A stretch of 64,000 nucleotides of DNA from Gallionella sp963750775. GTDB taxonomy: Bacteria > Pseudomonadota > Gammaproteobacteria > Burkholderiales > Gallionellaceae. Positions 35,008 through 43,374 of the stretch are shown here, piece after piece (position 1 is the first letter of the stretch; every line of letters begins with the position of its first letter). The stretch covers positions 62,001 to 126,000 of the forward strand of contig CAVVRT010000004.1 of NCBI GenBank assembly GCA_963750775.1, given 5' to 3'. The position numbers and the translations under genes are program-made. The notes under the pieces are model-generated. The model made no database searches and was not told where the DNA came from. It saw only the letters and a list, made by a program, of their open reading frames with translations.

Positions 35008-35829
35008 ATGAACCAATTACAAGCCATTATCGAAGCCGCCTTTGAACGTCGCGCTGAAATCACGCCACGCAATGCCGATGCGCAACTCAAAGAAGCGGTC
35101 GATGCTGTCATCACCAAGCTGGACAACGGCACGCTGCGCGTGGCGGAAAAAATCAATGGCGATTGGGTCACGCATCAATGGTTGAAAAAAGCCGTGTTGC
35201 TGTCGTTCCGTTTGGAAGACAACGCGTTTATCAAAGGCGGTTTCACTAATTACTACGACAAAGTTCCCTCAAAATTTGCCGACTACAACAGCCGCGATTT
35301 CCGTGAAGGTGGCTTCCGTGTCGTGCCGCCAGCCGCAGCGCGTAAAGGCGCGTTTATCGGTAAAAACGTGGTGCTGATGCCGTCGTATGTGAACATCGGC
35401 GCGTATGTCGATGAAGGCACGATGGTAGATACTTGGGCGACCGTGGGTTCATGTGCACAGATTGGTAAGAATGTGCATTTGAGCGGCGGCGTGGGTATCG
35501 GCGGCGTGCTTGAACCCGTGCAAGCCAACCCAACGATTATTGGCGATAACTGTTTCGTCGGCGCGCGTTCTGAAATTGTAGAAGGCGTAATTTTGGAAGA
35601 TAACGTAGTGATTTCGATGGGCGTGTTTATCGGTCAAAGCACTAAAATTTACGATCGCGAAACAGGTACTGTGACTTACGGTCGCGTCCCCGCTGGCTCA
35701 GTCGTGGTCAGCGGCAGCCTGCCTTCTGCGGATGGAAAATACAGTTTGTATTGCGCCGTCATCGTGAAAAAAGTGGATGCAAAAACCTTGAGTAAAGTTG
35801 GTATTAACGAATTGTTGCGCGGAATCTAA
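35008..35829 (+). CDS. dapD: Tetrahydrodipicolinate N-succinyltransferase
   Basis: Converts tetrahydrodipicolinate and succinyl-CoA to N-succinyl-2-amino-6-ketopimelate in lysine synthesis. The 273 residues have an alpha-helical N-domain (about 1-100) and a left-handed beta-helix of hexapeptide repeats (for example IGAYVDEGTMVDTWATVGSC and IGDNCFVGARSEIVEGVIL), with the DapD signature GGVGIGGVLEP. The length is standard. It acts before DapC and DapE, both in this window. Confidence 0.95.
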   Translation: MNQLQAIIEAAFERRAEITPRNADAQLKEAVDAVITKLDNGTLRVAEKINGDWVTHQWLKKAVLLSFRLEDNAFIKGGFTNYYDKVPSKFADYNSRDFREGGFRVVPPAAARKGAFIGKNVVLMPSYVNIGAYVDEGTMVDTWATVGSCAQIGKNVHLSGGVGIGGVLEPVQANPTIIGDNCFVGARSEIVEGVILEDNVVISMGVFIGQSTKIYDRETGTVTYGRVPAGSVVVSGSLPSADGKYSLYCAVIVKKVDAKTLSKVGINELLRGI

Positions 35830-35836
35830 TTAGCCA

Positions 35837-35876
35837 CGAGGATTGCGCAACACGCTGCACCGATTGCCAATCCTCG
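35837..35876. other. Inverted repeat between dapD and pilU
   Basis: CGAGGATTG (35837-35845) and CAATCCTCG (35868-35876) are perfect 9-base complements around a 22-base loop. There is no T-run on either side, so it is a weak terminator candidate or an RNA structure of unknown role. Confidence 0.35.
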
Positions 35877-35912
35877 CGCCGTCATCCTCAATCCTGCCCT
35901 TAGGAGAACCCC

Positions 35913-37061
35913 ATGATCATCACGCCTTTGCTACAACTCGCCGCCGAAAAAGAAGCGTCCGATTTATTTTTCTCGGTCGGTGCACCTGTCAATATCAAAA
36001 TTGAAGGCGTGGCGATGCCCGTCAATGCGCAAGTGTTGGACGGCGATATGACTAAACAGATTGCTTACGAATTGATGTCACAAAATCAGATTGATGATTT
36101 TGAGTTACAGATGGAACTGAACTTCTCGTTCCGTGTGCCTGGCATTGGTAACTTTCGTGTCAACGTGTTCCGTCAGCGCGGCGATGTGGCACTGGTGATT
36201 CGTCATATCAAGGCAAAAATCAATCAAGTTGAAAACTTGAATTTGCCGCTGATATTGAAAGAGCTCATCATGGAAAAGCGTGGGCTGGTGTTGGTAGTCG
36301 GCGCGACAGGTTCGGGTAAGTCAACCACCTTGGCTTCCATGTTGGAATATCGCAATCAAACCAAAAGCGGTCATATTTTGACGGTGGAAGATCCGATTGA
36401 ATATATTTTTCAACACGGCAAATCTATCGTCAATCAACGCGAAATTGGCACGGATACTTTGTCCTACGACCATGCTTTGTCGAGCGGAATGCGTGAAGCT
36501 CCCGATGTTTTGATGATTGGTGAGGTGCGCGATCGCGAAACCTTAAAACACGCGCTGATTTTTGCGCAAACAGGGCATTTGTGTTTAGCCACGTTGCACG
36601 CCAACAACAGCTATCACGCGCTTAATCGTATCGTTAATTTCTTCCCTTACGAATCACGTCGCAGCGTGCTATCCGATTTGTCGATGTGCTTACATGCGGT
36701 GATTTCGCAGCGTTTAGTGCCCGGCGTAGATGGCAAGCTAGTACCTGCGGTGGAAATTTTAATGAAGACCACCGTTATCGCCGACATGATTAAAAACGAT
36801 GAAATCGAAAAAATCCGCGATGCGATTGAAAAGAGCGTGTCAGCGGGTTCGCAAACTTTTGAACGTGCGCTTTATAAACTGTATAAAGCAGGAAAAATTA
36901 GCAAAGATGAAGCGATGAGGAATGCTGATTCAGCTAGCAACTTATCCAATCTGATTGACTTTTCCAGTGGTGCAAAAACGGCACAAAATCCAGCCTTCAA
37001 AACTTCAGTTGCCGCGAGTTCGTTAGATGAATTTAAGCTGAACTTAGATGTATCTAAATAA
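35913..37061 (+). CDS. pilU: Type IV pilus retraction ATPase PilU
   Basis: A 382-residue PilT/PilU-type hexameric ATPase at the cytoplasmic base of type IV pili, assisting retraction. The N-domain begins LLQLAAEKEASDLFFSVGAP. The ATPase has Walker A GATGSGKSTTLASML (about 133), Asp box LTVEDPIEYIFQH, Walker B VLMIGEVRDRETLKHAL and His box TGHLCLATLHANN. The serine-rich C-terminal extension after about 345 and the N-terminus favour PilU over PilT. No pilT or other pilus gene is in the window, and downstream genes are metabolic. Confidence 0.85.
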   Translation: MIITPLLQLAAEKEASDLFFSVGAPVNIKIEGVAMPVNAQVLDGDMTKQIAYELMSQNQIDDFELQMELNFSFRVPGIGNFRVNVFRQRGDVALVIRHIKAKINQVENLNLPLILKELIMEKRGLVLVVGATGSGKSTTLASMLEYRNQTKSGHILTVEDPIEYIFQHGKSIVNQREIGTDTLSYDHALSSGMREAPDVLMIGEVRDRETLKHALIFAQTGHLCLATLHANNSYHALNRIVNFFPYESRRSVLSDLSMCLHAVISQRLVPGVDGKLVPAVEILMKTTVIADMIKNDEIEKIRDAIEKSVSAGSQTFERALYKLYKAGKISKDEAMRNADSASNLSNLIDFSSGAKTAQNPAFKTSVAASSLDEFKLNLDVSK

Positions 37062-37062
37062 C

Positions 37063-37413
37063 ATGAAGCTGTATGGTATTGCCAATTGCGACACGGTCAA
37101 AAAAGCGCGCGATTGGCTGAAAAAAAACGATATTACCGTTGAATTCCACGACTACAAAAAACTTGGTTTGGATGCAGCAACCGCTGCTGTTTGGTTGCAA
37201 CAAATCGAATGGCAAAAACTCATCAATCGCAACGGTCTAACTTGGCGTGGCTTAGATGAAGCGCGCAAATTGCAAATCGTCGATCACGCCAGTGCGCTGG
37301 CTTTAATGTTAGAAAAAACCAGCGTGATTAAACGCCCCGTGTTAGTCCGCAATGCCACGCTGCTACACATAGGTTTCAATGCCGCATCCTATTCAAAAAT
37401 TTTTACTCTTTAA
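37063..37413 (+). CDS. Spx/ArsC-family protein (YffB-like)
   Basis: A 116-residue thioredoxin-fold protein of the ArsC/Spx family. MKLYGIANCDTVKKARDWL has the N-terminal Cys (residue 9) without the CX2C pair, and the family C-terminus is IKRPVLVRN. I chose ATG 37063, one base after the pilU stop; an in-frame start at 37048 would add five residues. YffB-type proteins often sit beside dapE, which begins 6 bases downstream here. The physiological substrate is unknown; true arsenate reduction is unlikely to be its main role. Confidence 0.85.
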   Translation: MKLYGIANCDTVKKARDWLKKNDITVEFHDYKKLGLDAATAAVWLQQIEWQKLINRNGLTWRGLDEARKLQIVDHASALALMLEKTSVIKRPVLVRNATLLHIGFNAASYSKIFTL

Positions 37414-37419
37414 CCTCCT

Positions 37420-38550
37420 ATGTCCGCTACTTTAGAACTCGCCCAAGCCCTGATTGCCCGTCGTTCCTTAACCCCTGAAGACGCAGGTTGCCAAGATATT
37501 CTCATCGAACGTCTGACGAAGTTAGGCTTCACCATTGAGCGTATGCGCTTCGGCAATGTCGATAATTTGTGGGCACGGCGCGGCACGAGCAGCCCTGTGG
37601 TGGTGTTCGCAGGACACACCGACGTGGTACCGAGCGGCCCGCCCGAATCATGGTTCTCCCCCCCGTTCGAGCCAACCATCCGCGATGGCATGTTGTACGG
37701 TCGCGGCGCGGCGGATATGAAAACTTCCATCGCGGCGTTTATCACCGCCATCGAGGCGTTTCTCGTACAACATCCGCAACACAACGGCTCGATTGCTTTA
37801 CTGATTACCTCCGATGAAGAAGGCGTGGCGATTGATGGCACGGTGCGCGTGGTAGAAGCGTTGCAAGCGCGCGGCGAAACGATAGATTTTTGCATCGTCG
37901 GCGAGCCGACTTCTAACAAATTAGTGGGCGACATGATTAAGAACGGCCGGCGCGGTTCTTTGAATGGAACGCTGACGGTGCAAGGCGTGCAAGGTCATAT
38001 CGCCTATCCGCATTTAGTCAACAATCCGATTCATATGGTCGCTCCTGCGATTGCTGAATTGGCAACGACAAAATGGGATGACGGCAACGAATACTTCCCG
38101 CCCACCTCATGGCAAATTTCCAATATGAACAGCGGCACGGGCGCGACCAATGTGGTGCCCGGCACCGCCAATATTTTGTTTAACTTTAGATTTTCTACCG
38201 CCAGCACACCGCAACAATTGCAGGACAAAGTTCATGCGATTTTGGATAAGCATCAAGTGAAATATGACTTGAAATGGGAGCTGTCAGGCAAGCCTTACCT
38301 CACGCCAAAAGGCAGTTTGGTGGTGGCAATTAGTGACGCTATTAAAAAATCCTATGGCATCACGCCCGAACTTTCGACCTCTGGAGGCACTTCCGATGGA
38401 CGCTTTATCGCCGACATTTGCCCGCAAGTGATTGAGTTTGGTCCGCTCAATGCGACTATCCACAAGCTCAATGAATGCGTAGGTGTGGCGGACATCGAAC
38501 CCCTCAAACTGACTTACCAATTAACCTTAGAAAATTTGCTGGTGAAATAA
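37420..38550 (+). CDS. dapE: Succinyl-diaminopimelate desuccinylase
   Basis: A dizinc M20 peptidase-family enzyme, 376 residues, that releases LL-diaminopimelate for lysine and peptidoglycan. Metal and catalytic motifs: FAGHTDVVPSG (His), GRGAADMKTSIAAF (Asp), ITSDEEGVAIDGT (Glu-Glu), and near the end STSGGTSDGRFIADICPQ with the last ligand in NATIHKLNECV. Length is normal. It is the third dap gene here and is followed after 1 base by a small membrane-protein gene. Confidence 0.95.
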   Translation: MSATLELAQALIARRSLTPEDAGCQDILIERLTKLGFTIERMRFGNVDNLWARRGTSSPVVVFAGHTDVVPSGPPESWFSPPFEPTIRDGMLYGRGAADMKTSIAAFITAIEAFLVQHPQHNGSIALLITSDEEGVAIDGTVRVVEALQARGETIDFCIVGEPTSNKLVGDMIKNGRRGSLNGTLTVQGVQGHIAYPHLVNNPIHMVAPAIAELATTKWDDGNEYFPPTSWQISNMNSGTGATNVVPGTANILFNFRFSTASTPQQLQDKVHAILDKHQVKYDLKWELSGKPYLTPKGSLVVAISDAIKKSYGITPELSTSGGTSDGRFIADICPQVIEFGPLNATIHKLNECVGVADIEPLKLTYQLTLENLLVK

Positions 38551-38551
38551 C

Positions 38552-38716
38552 ATGATGACCGTAATTTTAATTTTGGCGGTGGTAATGATTGCCTTCGTAG
38601 GCTTGGTGCGTTACGACGTGCATAAACACAAATACAGCCCAGAAGCATTAGCAAAGTTAGAGGCGGATGCAAAAGCCAAAGCCTTAGCTGATACAACTAA
38701 AAACAGCAAAAAATGA
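38552..38716 (+). CDS. Small single-span membrane protein (54 aa)
   Basis: A 54-residue frame with one N-terminal membrane helix (TVILILAVVMIAFVGLV), then a basic segment (RYDVHKHKYSP) and an Ala/Lys/Asp-rich helix. It starts 1 base after dapE and overlaps prmB by ATGA, so it is translationally coupled on both sides, which favours a real gene. No family recognised. Confidence 0.6.
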   Translation: MMTVILILAVVMIAFVGLVRYDVHKHKYSPEALAKLEADAKAKALADTTKNSKK

Positions 38717-39615
38717 GCGACCATTTTCCCTTAGCCACACAAGATTTACACACCGTGCGCGACTATGTGCGCTTCGCGGTCAGCCGTTTTTACCAAGCCG
38801 AATTATTTTTCGGACACGGTAGCAGCGATGCCTACGACGAAGCCGTGTATCTGGTTTTACACACGCTACATTTGCCGCTCGATCGCCTCGAACCGTTCAT
38901 GGACGCGCGCTTAAGCAGCAGCGAACGCAGCGAAGTTTTAAGCATCATTCAGCGTCGCGTGGTAGAACGCATCCCCGCCGCTTACCTCACCCACGAGGCA
39001 TTTTTGGGTGAATACAGCTTCTATGTCGATGAACGCGTTATCGTGCCGCGCTCCTTTATCGCGGAATTATTGCGCACCCAATTAAGCCCTTGGATAGCCG
39101 ATGCTTCAAGCGTCGGCAACGTGTTGGATATGTGTACGGGCAGTGCTTGTTTGGCAATTTTGGCGGCGCACGAATTCTCTAATGCGCAAGTTGATGCGGT
39201 GGATTTATCGCCCGACGCGCTGCATGTTGCGGCGCACAACATCACCGACTACGAGCTGCAAGGCCGCGTGCAATTGATTCAATCAGATTTATTTAGCAAA
39301 CTTGGCGGACGACGCTACGACTTGATTATCAGCAACCCGCCCTACGTCGATGCACCGTCCGTCGCCGCTCTGCCGCAGGAGTATTTGCATGAACCCGAAC
39401 TCTCTTTAGGTAGTGGCGAAGACGGCTTAGATGCCACGCGCATCATCCTAAAAAATGCCGCGCAACACCTTACCGAAAACGGGATTTTAATCGTAGAAAT
39501 CGGCCACAACCGCGACCTGCTCGAAGCCGAATATCCCAAGCTGCCCTTCACTTGGCTGGATGTCACCGCAGGCGATCAGTTCGTGTTTATGCTGCACCGC
39601 AATGACCTGATCTAA
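38713..39615 (+). CDS. prmB: 50S ribosomal protein L3 glutamine methyltransferase
   Basis: A SAM-dependent methyltransferase that modifies a glutamine of ribosomal protein L3. It has 300 residues, with the N-terminal helical domain typical of PrmB (ending VERIPAAYLTHEAFLGEYSF), SAM motif I VLDMCTGSACLAILAA (about 138), and the catalytic NPPY in YDLIISNPPYVDAP (about 205). The N-terminal and LSLGSGEDGLDATR regions separate it from PrmC. It overlaps the small gene upstream and hpnC downstream by 1 base (TAATG). Confidence 0.9.
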   Translation: MSDHFPLATQDLHTVRDYVRFAVSRFYQAELFFGHGSSDAYDEAVYLVLHTLHLPLDRLEPFMDARLSSSERSEVLSIIQRRVVERIPAAYLTHEAFLGEYSFYVDERVIVPRSFIAELLRTQLSPWIADASSVGNVLDMCTGSACLAILAAHEFSNAQVDAVDLSPDALHVAAHNITDYELQGRVQLIQSDLFSKLGGRRYDLIISNPPYVDAPSVAALPQEYLHEPELSLGSGEDGLDATRIILKNAAQHLTENGILIVEIGHNRDLLEAEYPKLPFTWLDVTAGDQFVFMLHRNDLI

Positions 39616-40430
39616 TGTCCGTCGAGCATTACGAAAATTTTCCCGTCGCCTCAGTTTTAATGCCCAAGCGGCTGCGCAAACCGGTGGCGGCGATTTATCA
39701 CTTTGCGCGTGAGGCGGATGACATCGCGGATGAAGGCGATTTTTCTGACCAAGAACGGCTGGATAAATTAGACGAATTTCGTGCCGAATTAGCGCGCATC
39801 GCCGCGCATGAAAATCCGCTCACGCCACTGTTTCAACATTTAGCGGTGGTGATTGCCGAACAGCATTTACCCATGCAGCCGTTCTACGATTTGCTGGATG
39901 CGTTCTCTCAAGATGTGGTGCAAAAACGTTACGCGAATTATGCAGAGCTGCTGAATTATTGCCGCCGTTCCGCCAATCCGGTTGGCACGCTGATGCTTCA
40001 TCTTTATGAAGAAGCTACACCCGTAAATATCGCGTATTCCAATGCGATTTGCACCGCTTTGCAACTCATCAATTTTTGCCAGGATGTAGCAAAAGACGAC
40101 GCGATTGCGCGCATTTATTTACCGCTGGATGAGATGGGAAAATTTGGTGTGAGCGAAAAAAATATCACTGAAAAAATCTGCGACGACGCATGGCGCGCGT
40201 TAATGAAATTCCAAGTCGATAGAGCGCGAACCCTGATGCTGCAAGGCGCACCGCTGGGCAGTATTTTGACGGGACGCATCGGTTTGGAAATGCGCATGAT
40301 TATTCAAGGTGGCTTGCGCATCCTCGCAAAAATCGAAAAAGTCGATTATGACGTGTACCAAAATCGCCCTGTTCTACGCCCACTCGATTGGCTCATCATG
40401 TTGGCAAAATCCGCTCCGCATACTTATTAA
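39615..40430 (+). CDS. hpnC: Hydroxysqualene synthase HpnC
   Basis: A trans-isoprenyl diphosphate synthase-like enzyme of the bacterial squalene pathway; HpnC converts presqualene diphosphate to hydroxysqualene. The 271 residues carry the two Asp-rich motifs FAREADDIADEGDF (about 29-42) and NFCQDVAKDDAIARIYLP (about 154). The opening EHYENFPVASVLMPKRLRKP is characteristic of HpnC. It is coupled to prmB and followed by hpnD after a palindromic repeat. No shc is in the window, so hopanoid end products are inferred only. Confidence 0.92.
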   Translation: MSVEHYENFPVASVLMPKRLRKPVAAIYHFAREADDIADEGDFSDQERLDKLDEFRAELARIAAHENPLTPLFQHLAVVIAEQHLPMQPFYDLLDAFSQDVVQKRYANYAELLNYCRRSANPVGTLMLHLYEEATPVNIAYSNAICTALQLINFCQDVAKDDAIARIYLPLDEMGKFGVSEKNITEKICDDAWRALMKFQVDRARTLMLQGAPLGSILTGRIGLEMRMIIQGGLRILAKIEKVDYDVYQNRPVLRPLDWLIMLAKSAPHTY

Positions 40431-40448
40431 CGCCAAAACTTACTCTCT

Positions 40449-40525
40449 ACAGATTACGCAGATTTACACAGATTTTTTGCTTAGTTTTAATCGGCATAAA
40501 TCTGCGTAATCTGCGGACAAAAAAA
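40449..40525. repeat. Interspersed ATCTGCG palindromic repeat, copy 2
   Basis: ACAGATTACGCAGATT ... AATCTGCGTAATCTGCGGAC form long inverted arms around GATTTTTTGCTTAGTTTTAATCGG. It occupies nearly all the space between hpnC and hpnD and ends 2 bases before the hpnD ATG, so the A-rich end of the repeat lies where a ribosome site should be. Confidence 0.75.
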
Positions 40526-40527
40526 CT

Positions 40528-41361
40528 ATGAATCCAGACCAATACTGCCAAAACAAAGCTGCTGCGAGTGGCTCTAGTTTTTACAACAGCTTTCGTTTTT
40601 TAGCGACCGATAAACGCCGTGCGATTACCGCGCTGTATGCTTTTTGTCGCGAGGTGGACGATGTGGTGGATGAGTGTTCGGACGAGGACGTGGCGCGCAC
40701 TACGCTCAATTGGTGGCGTAATCAGGTGGCGGAAATTTATGGTGGGAAACCACAACATCCTGTCGCGATTGCGCTCGTACCCATCGTCAAACAATTCAAT
40801 CTGGCGCAGGAACATTTGCTCGAAATCATCGACGGCATGGAGATGGATTTGCATCATCCGCGCTATGCAGATTTCAAATCGCTGCAACTGTATTGCTACC
40901 GTGTCGCGTCCGTGGTGGGGCTGTTGACGGTGGAAATTTTCGGCTATAAAAATCGTCAGACTTTGAAATATGCGCACGATTTAGGCATTGCTTTTCAGCT
41001 CACCAACATCATCCGCGACGTGGGTGAAGATGCGCGACGCAACCGTATTTATTTACCGATGGACGAGCTACAACAGTTCAACGTCACCGCCGCTGACATT
41101 CTTAATTCACGCGATTCTGAAAATTTTCAAAAGCTTATGGCGTTTCAAGTCGAACGCGCGCAACGCTTTTACGATCAAGCTTTAGCCCTGTTGCCGAAGG
41201 AAGATAAAAAAGCGCAGCGCGTCGGTTTAATCATGGCGGCAATTTATCGCGCCACGCTGATTGAAGTCGTCTCTAGCGGCTGCCACGTCCTCAAAGAACG
41301 CGTATCGCTCACGCCGAGTTATAAATTATGGCTGGCATTCAAAACGTGGCTGACAAACTAA
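40528..41361 (+). CDS. hpnD: Presqualene diphosphate synthase HpnD
   Basis: Condenses two farnesyl diphosphates to presqualene diphosphate, the first step of the HpnCDE squalene route. The 277 residues show FCREVDDVVDECSD (first Asp-rich motif, about 33-46), a family-typical SSFYNSFRFL near the start, and NIIRDVGEDARRNRIYLPMD (second motif, about 160). Length is normal. There is no clear Shine-Dalgarno because the ATCTGCG repeat directly precedes the ATG. Confidence 0.93.
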   Translation: MNPDQYCQNKAAASGSSFYNSFRFLATDKRRAITALYAFCREVDDVVDECSDEDVARTTLNWWRNQVAEIYGGKPQHPVAIALVPIVKQFNLAQEHLLEIIDGMEMDLHHPRYADFKSLQLYCYRVASVVGLLTVEIFGYKNRQTLKYAHDLGIAFQLTNIIRDVGEDARRNRIYLPMDELQQFNVTAADILNSRDSENFQKLMAFQVERAQRFYDQALALLPKEDKKAQRVGLIMAAIYRATLIEVVSSGCHVLKERVSLTPSYKLWLAFKTWLTN

Positions 41362-41370
41362 AATAAAGTG

Positions 41371-41405
41371 CCTTCCCCCTTTCAGGGGGAAGGCTAGGAT
41401 GGGGG
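41371..41405 (+). repeat. Palindromic repeat upstream of second DUF559 gene
   Basis: Hairpin CCTTCCCCC-TTTCA-GGGGGAAGG-type (41371-41393), then CTAGGATGGGGG. It faces the inverted copy that begins CACCCCCACCCTAACC at 41767, so the DUF559 gene is bracketed just as at 22935. It starts 10 bases after the hpnD stop. Confidence 0.75.
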
Positions 41406-41416
41406 TACTTTTTGCA

Positions 41417-41779
41417 ATGACCACACGCATTCCTCCCCTCACCACCCGCAACGCGCGTTCATTACGCTGCAATTTAACTGATGCAGAAAAGTTGTTATGG
41501 CAGGCATTACGCCAAAAACAGTTAAACGGTAATCGCTTTCGCCGCCAACATCCAATCGGAAAATACATTACTGATTTTGCTTGCATCGAACAAAAGTTGG
41601 TTATCGAGTTAGACGGCGGACAACATCAAAATCAGCTAATTTACGATGCACAACGAACCACATTTCTCGAAATACAAGGCTGGTGCGTGCTGCGATTTTG
41701 GAACAATGAAGTGCTAGAAAATTTGTCTGGTGTATTGGCTAAGATTACTGAGAATCTGAAAGCTTCACCCCCACCCTAA
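41417..41779 (+). CDS. DUF559 domain protein inside hpn operon
   Basis: A 120-residue paralogue of the protein at 22935. Conserved stretches: LTDAEKLLWQALRQKQL, GNRFRRQHPIGKYITDFACI, LVIELDGGQH and CVLRFWNNEVLENL. I prefer ATG 41417; an in-frame ATG at 41399 lies inside the upstream repeat (GGATGGGGG). The C-terminal SPPP and TAA stop are encoded by the downstream repeat. It sits between hpnD and hpnE, where it has no evident metabolic role, which suggests insertion. Vsr-like nuclease fold is family knowledge; function is unknown. Confidence 0.82.
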   Translation: MTTRIPPLTTRNARSLRCNLTDAEKLLWQALRQKQLNGNRFRRQHPIGKYITDFACIEQKLVIELDGGQHQNQLIYDAQRTTFLEIQGWCVLRFWNNEVLENLSGVLAKITENLKASPPP

Positions 41780-41900
41780 CCCTCCCCCTACGATGGGGAG
41801 GGAATACAGTTTCTTTCCCCTCTCATGGGGATAACCAGCGATTTGCTGGCTTGCGGGCTTAGTCAAATGGCTAGTTTTTTTCAAGGCTAGGATGGGGGGA
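41767..41900 (+). repeat. Palindromic repeat cluster between DUF559 gene and hpnE
   Basis: CACCCCCACCCTAACC with hairpin CCCTCCCC-CTACGAT-GGGGAGGG (41780-41802), a second weaker hairpin (TTCCCC...GGGGATAA), a short CCAGC-GATTT-GCTGG stem (41836-41850), and a terminal opposite-facing GGCTAGGATGGGGGG. The remaining 58 bases to hpnE carry only its ribosome site. Confidence 0.7.
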
Positions 41901-41958
41901 CTCTCCACACCTAAAAATTTATATTGAACTCAATGCAAAAAATTAGGGAAATCATTAT

Positions 41959-43374
41959 ATGAACATAGCCATTATCGGCGGTGGATATGCTGGCATGGCG
42001 GCGGCGGTGGAACTCGCTGCGCGGGGTATTCCTGTGACGGTGTTTGAAAGCGCAAAACAACTCGGTGGGCGCGCGCGCGGAGTGATAACGCAGCATCCAG
42101 TGTTGCAGGGAACAAAACTATCTCTCCCCTCTATCCAACTTTCCCCCATAGGGGGAAAGGGCAATCGTCCCCTTTCGGGGGAGTCGTTAATTCTCGATAA
42201 CGGTCAGCACTTATTACTCGGTTGTTATCGCGAAACGCTGCGTCTCATCGAGCTGGTCGGTGGCAATCTCGAACAGGACTTTTTGCGCCTGCCTTTGCAG
42301 CTTGATTTGCATGGACAGTTCTCGCTCAAAGCACCGCACTTACCCGCTCCGCTGCATCTCCTCATCGCGCTGCTGAATGCGCAAGGATTGACTTGGCGCG
42401 AACGCTTTAAGGCGGCGCATTTCATGCTCACCTTGCGCAAGGCAAACTTCACTCTGCATAAGCTGCCTCGCCCTATGGGAGAGGGTTGGGGTGAGGGAGC
42501 GCAAGATGTAACGGTCTCGACCTTATTAGAATGTCACGGACAAGATGCGAATCTGTCGCTCAAACTGTGGGAGCCGTTGTGCATCGCTGCCTTGAACACG
42601 CCTATCCATAAGGCCTCCGCGCAAGTGCTGTTGAACGTGTTGCGTGATGCACTGAATCAAAAACGTGCCGACTCCGACATGCTATTGCCGCGTCTCGATT
42701 TCACCGCGCTGTTTCCGCAACGCGCCGCAGCTTTTATCGAACAACGTGGCGGCAAAGTTATGCTCTCGACAGGTGTGGAAAAAATCGAGTTGCGCGATGC
42801 GAGTGTCGCGCTCTCTACCGAGCATGGGACACAAATTTTTAGCCATGTTATTTGCGCGACACAGCCCAGCGTTGCAGCGAAATTATTGAGTGAGATTGCA
42901 GCGGATACGGTGGCGAAAATCGCTGCGTTAGAGCAGCAACCGATTTACACCGTGTATGTGCAATATCCCGAACATGTCAGCCTGCCCTGCCCCATGCTGG
43001 GCTTGCATCAGCGCACCAGCCAATGGTTATTCGACAAAGGTCAAATCAGCAATCAACAAGGCTTAATCGCCTCGGTGATTAGCGCGGAAGGCATACACCA
43101 AGCATTATCCCAAGATGAATTAGCACAAAAAGTTATCGCAGAATTACGCCAAGAATTTGACATCGTTGACACGCCGCTATGGGTCAAAGTCATCGCCGAA
43201 AAACGTGCCACTTTTTGCTGCTCGCCCAATTTGCAACGCCCCGCGCAAACCACCGCATCAGCGCGTTTATTCTTAGCGGGCGACTACACGGCGGGCGATT
43301 ATCCAGCGACTTTAGAAGGTGCGGTGATGAGCGGAATACGCTGTGCAAACTTAGCGGGTATCTCTAGAAACTGA
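41959..43374 (+). CDS. hpnE: Squalene-forming oxidoreductase HpnE with repeat-derived insertions
   Basis: An FAD-dependent amine-oxidase/desaturase-fold enzyme that reduces hydroxysqualene to squalene. The dinucleotide fold is IIGGGYAGMAAAVELAARG (about 5-23), with GGRAR at 36-40 and LILDNGQHLLLGCYRETL at 77-94; the C-terminus has FLAGDYTAGDYPATLEGAV. Residues about 43-76 and 168-182 (RPMGEGWGEG) are encoded by the GC-rich palindromic repeat, in frame, making it longer (471) than usual. The last residues (GISRN) and stop lie inside the MITE-like element at 43356. Whether the enzyme still works is uncertain. Confidence 0.88.
   Translation: MNIAIIGGGYAGMAAAVELAARGIPVTVFESAKQLGGRARGVITQHPVLQGTKLSLPSIQLSPIGGKGNRPLSGESLILDNGQHLLLGCYRETLRLIELVGGNLEQDFLRLPLQLDLHGQFSLKAPHLPAPLHLLIALLNAQGLTWRERFKAAHFMLTLRKANFTLHKLPRPMGEGWGEGAQDVTVSTLLECHGQDANLSLKLWEPLCIAALNTPIHKASAQVLLNVLRDALNQKRADSDMLLPRLDFTALFPQRAAAFIEQRGGKVMLSTGVEKIELRDASVALSTEHGTQIFSHVICATQPSVAAKLLSEIAADTVAKIAALEQQPIYTVYVQYPEHVSLPCPMLGLHQRTSQWLFDKGQISNQQGLIASVISAEGIHQALSQDELAQKVIAELRQEFDIVDTPLWVKVIAEKRATFCCSPNLQRPAQTTASARLFLAGDYTAGDYPATLEGAVMSGIRCANLAGISRN

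Noticed and set aside
37063..37413. Arsenate reductase (arsC)
   Set aside because: The sequence is of the YffB/Spx-like branch next to dapE, with no ars genes nearby.
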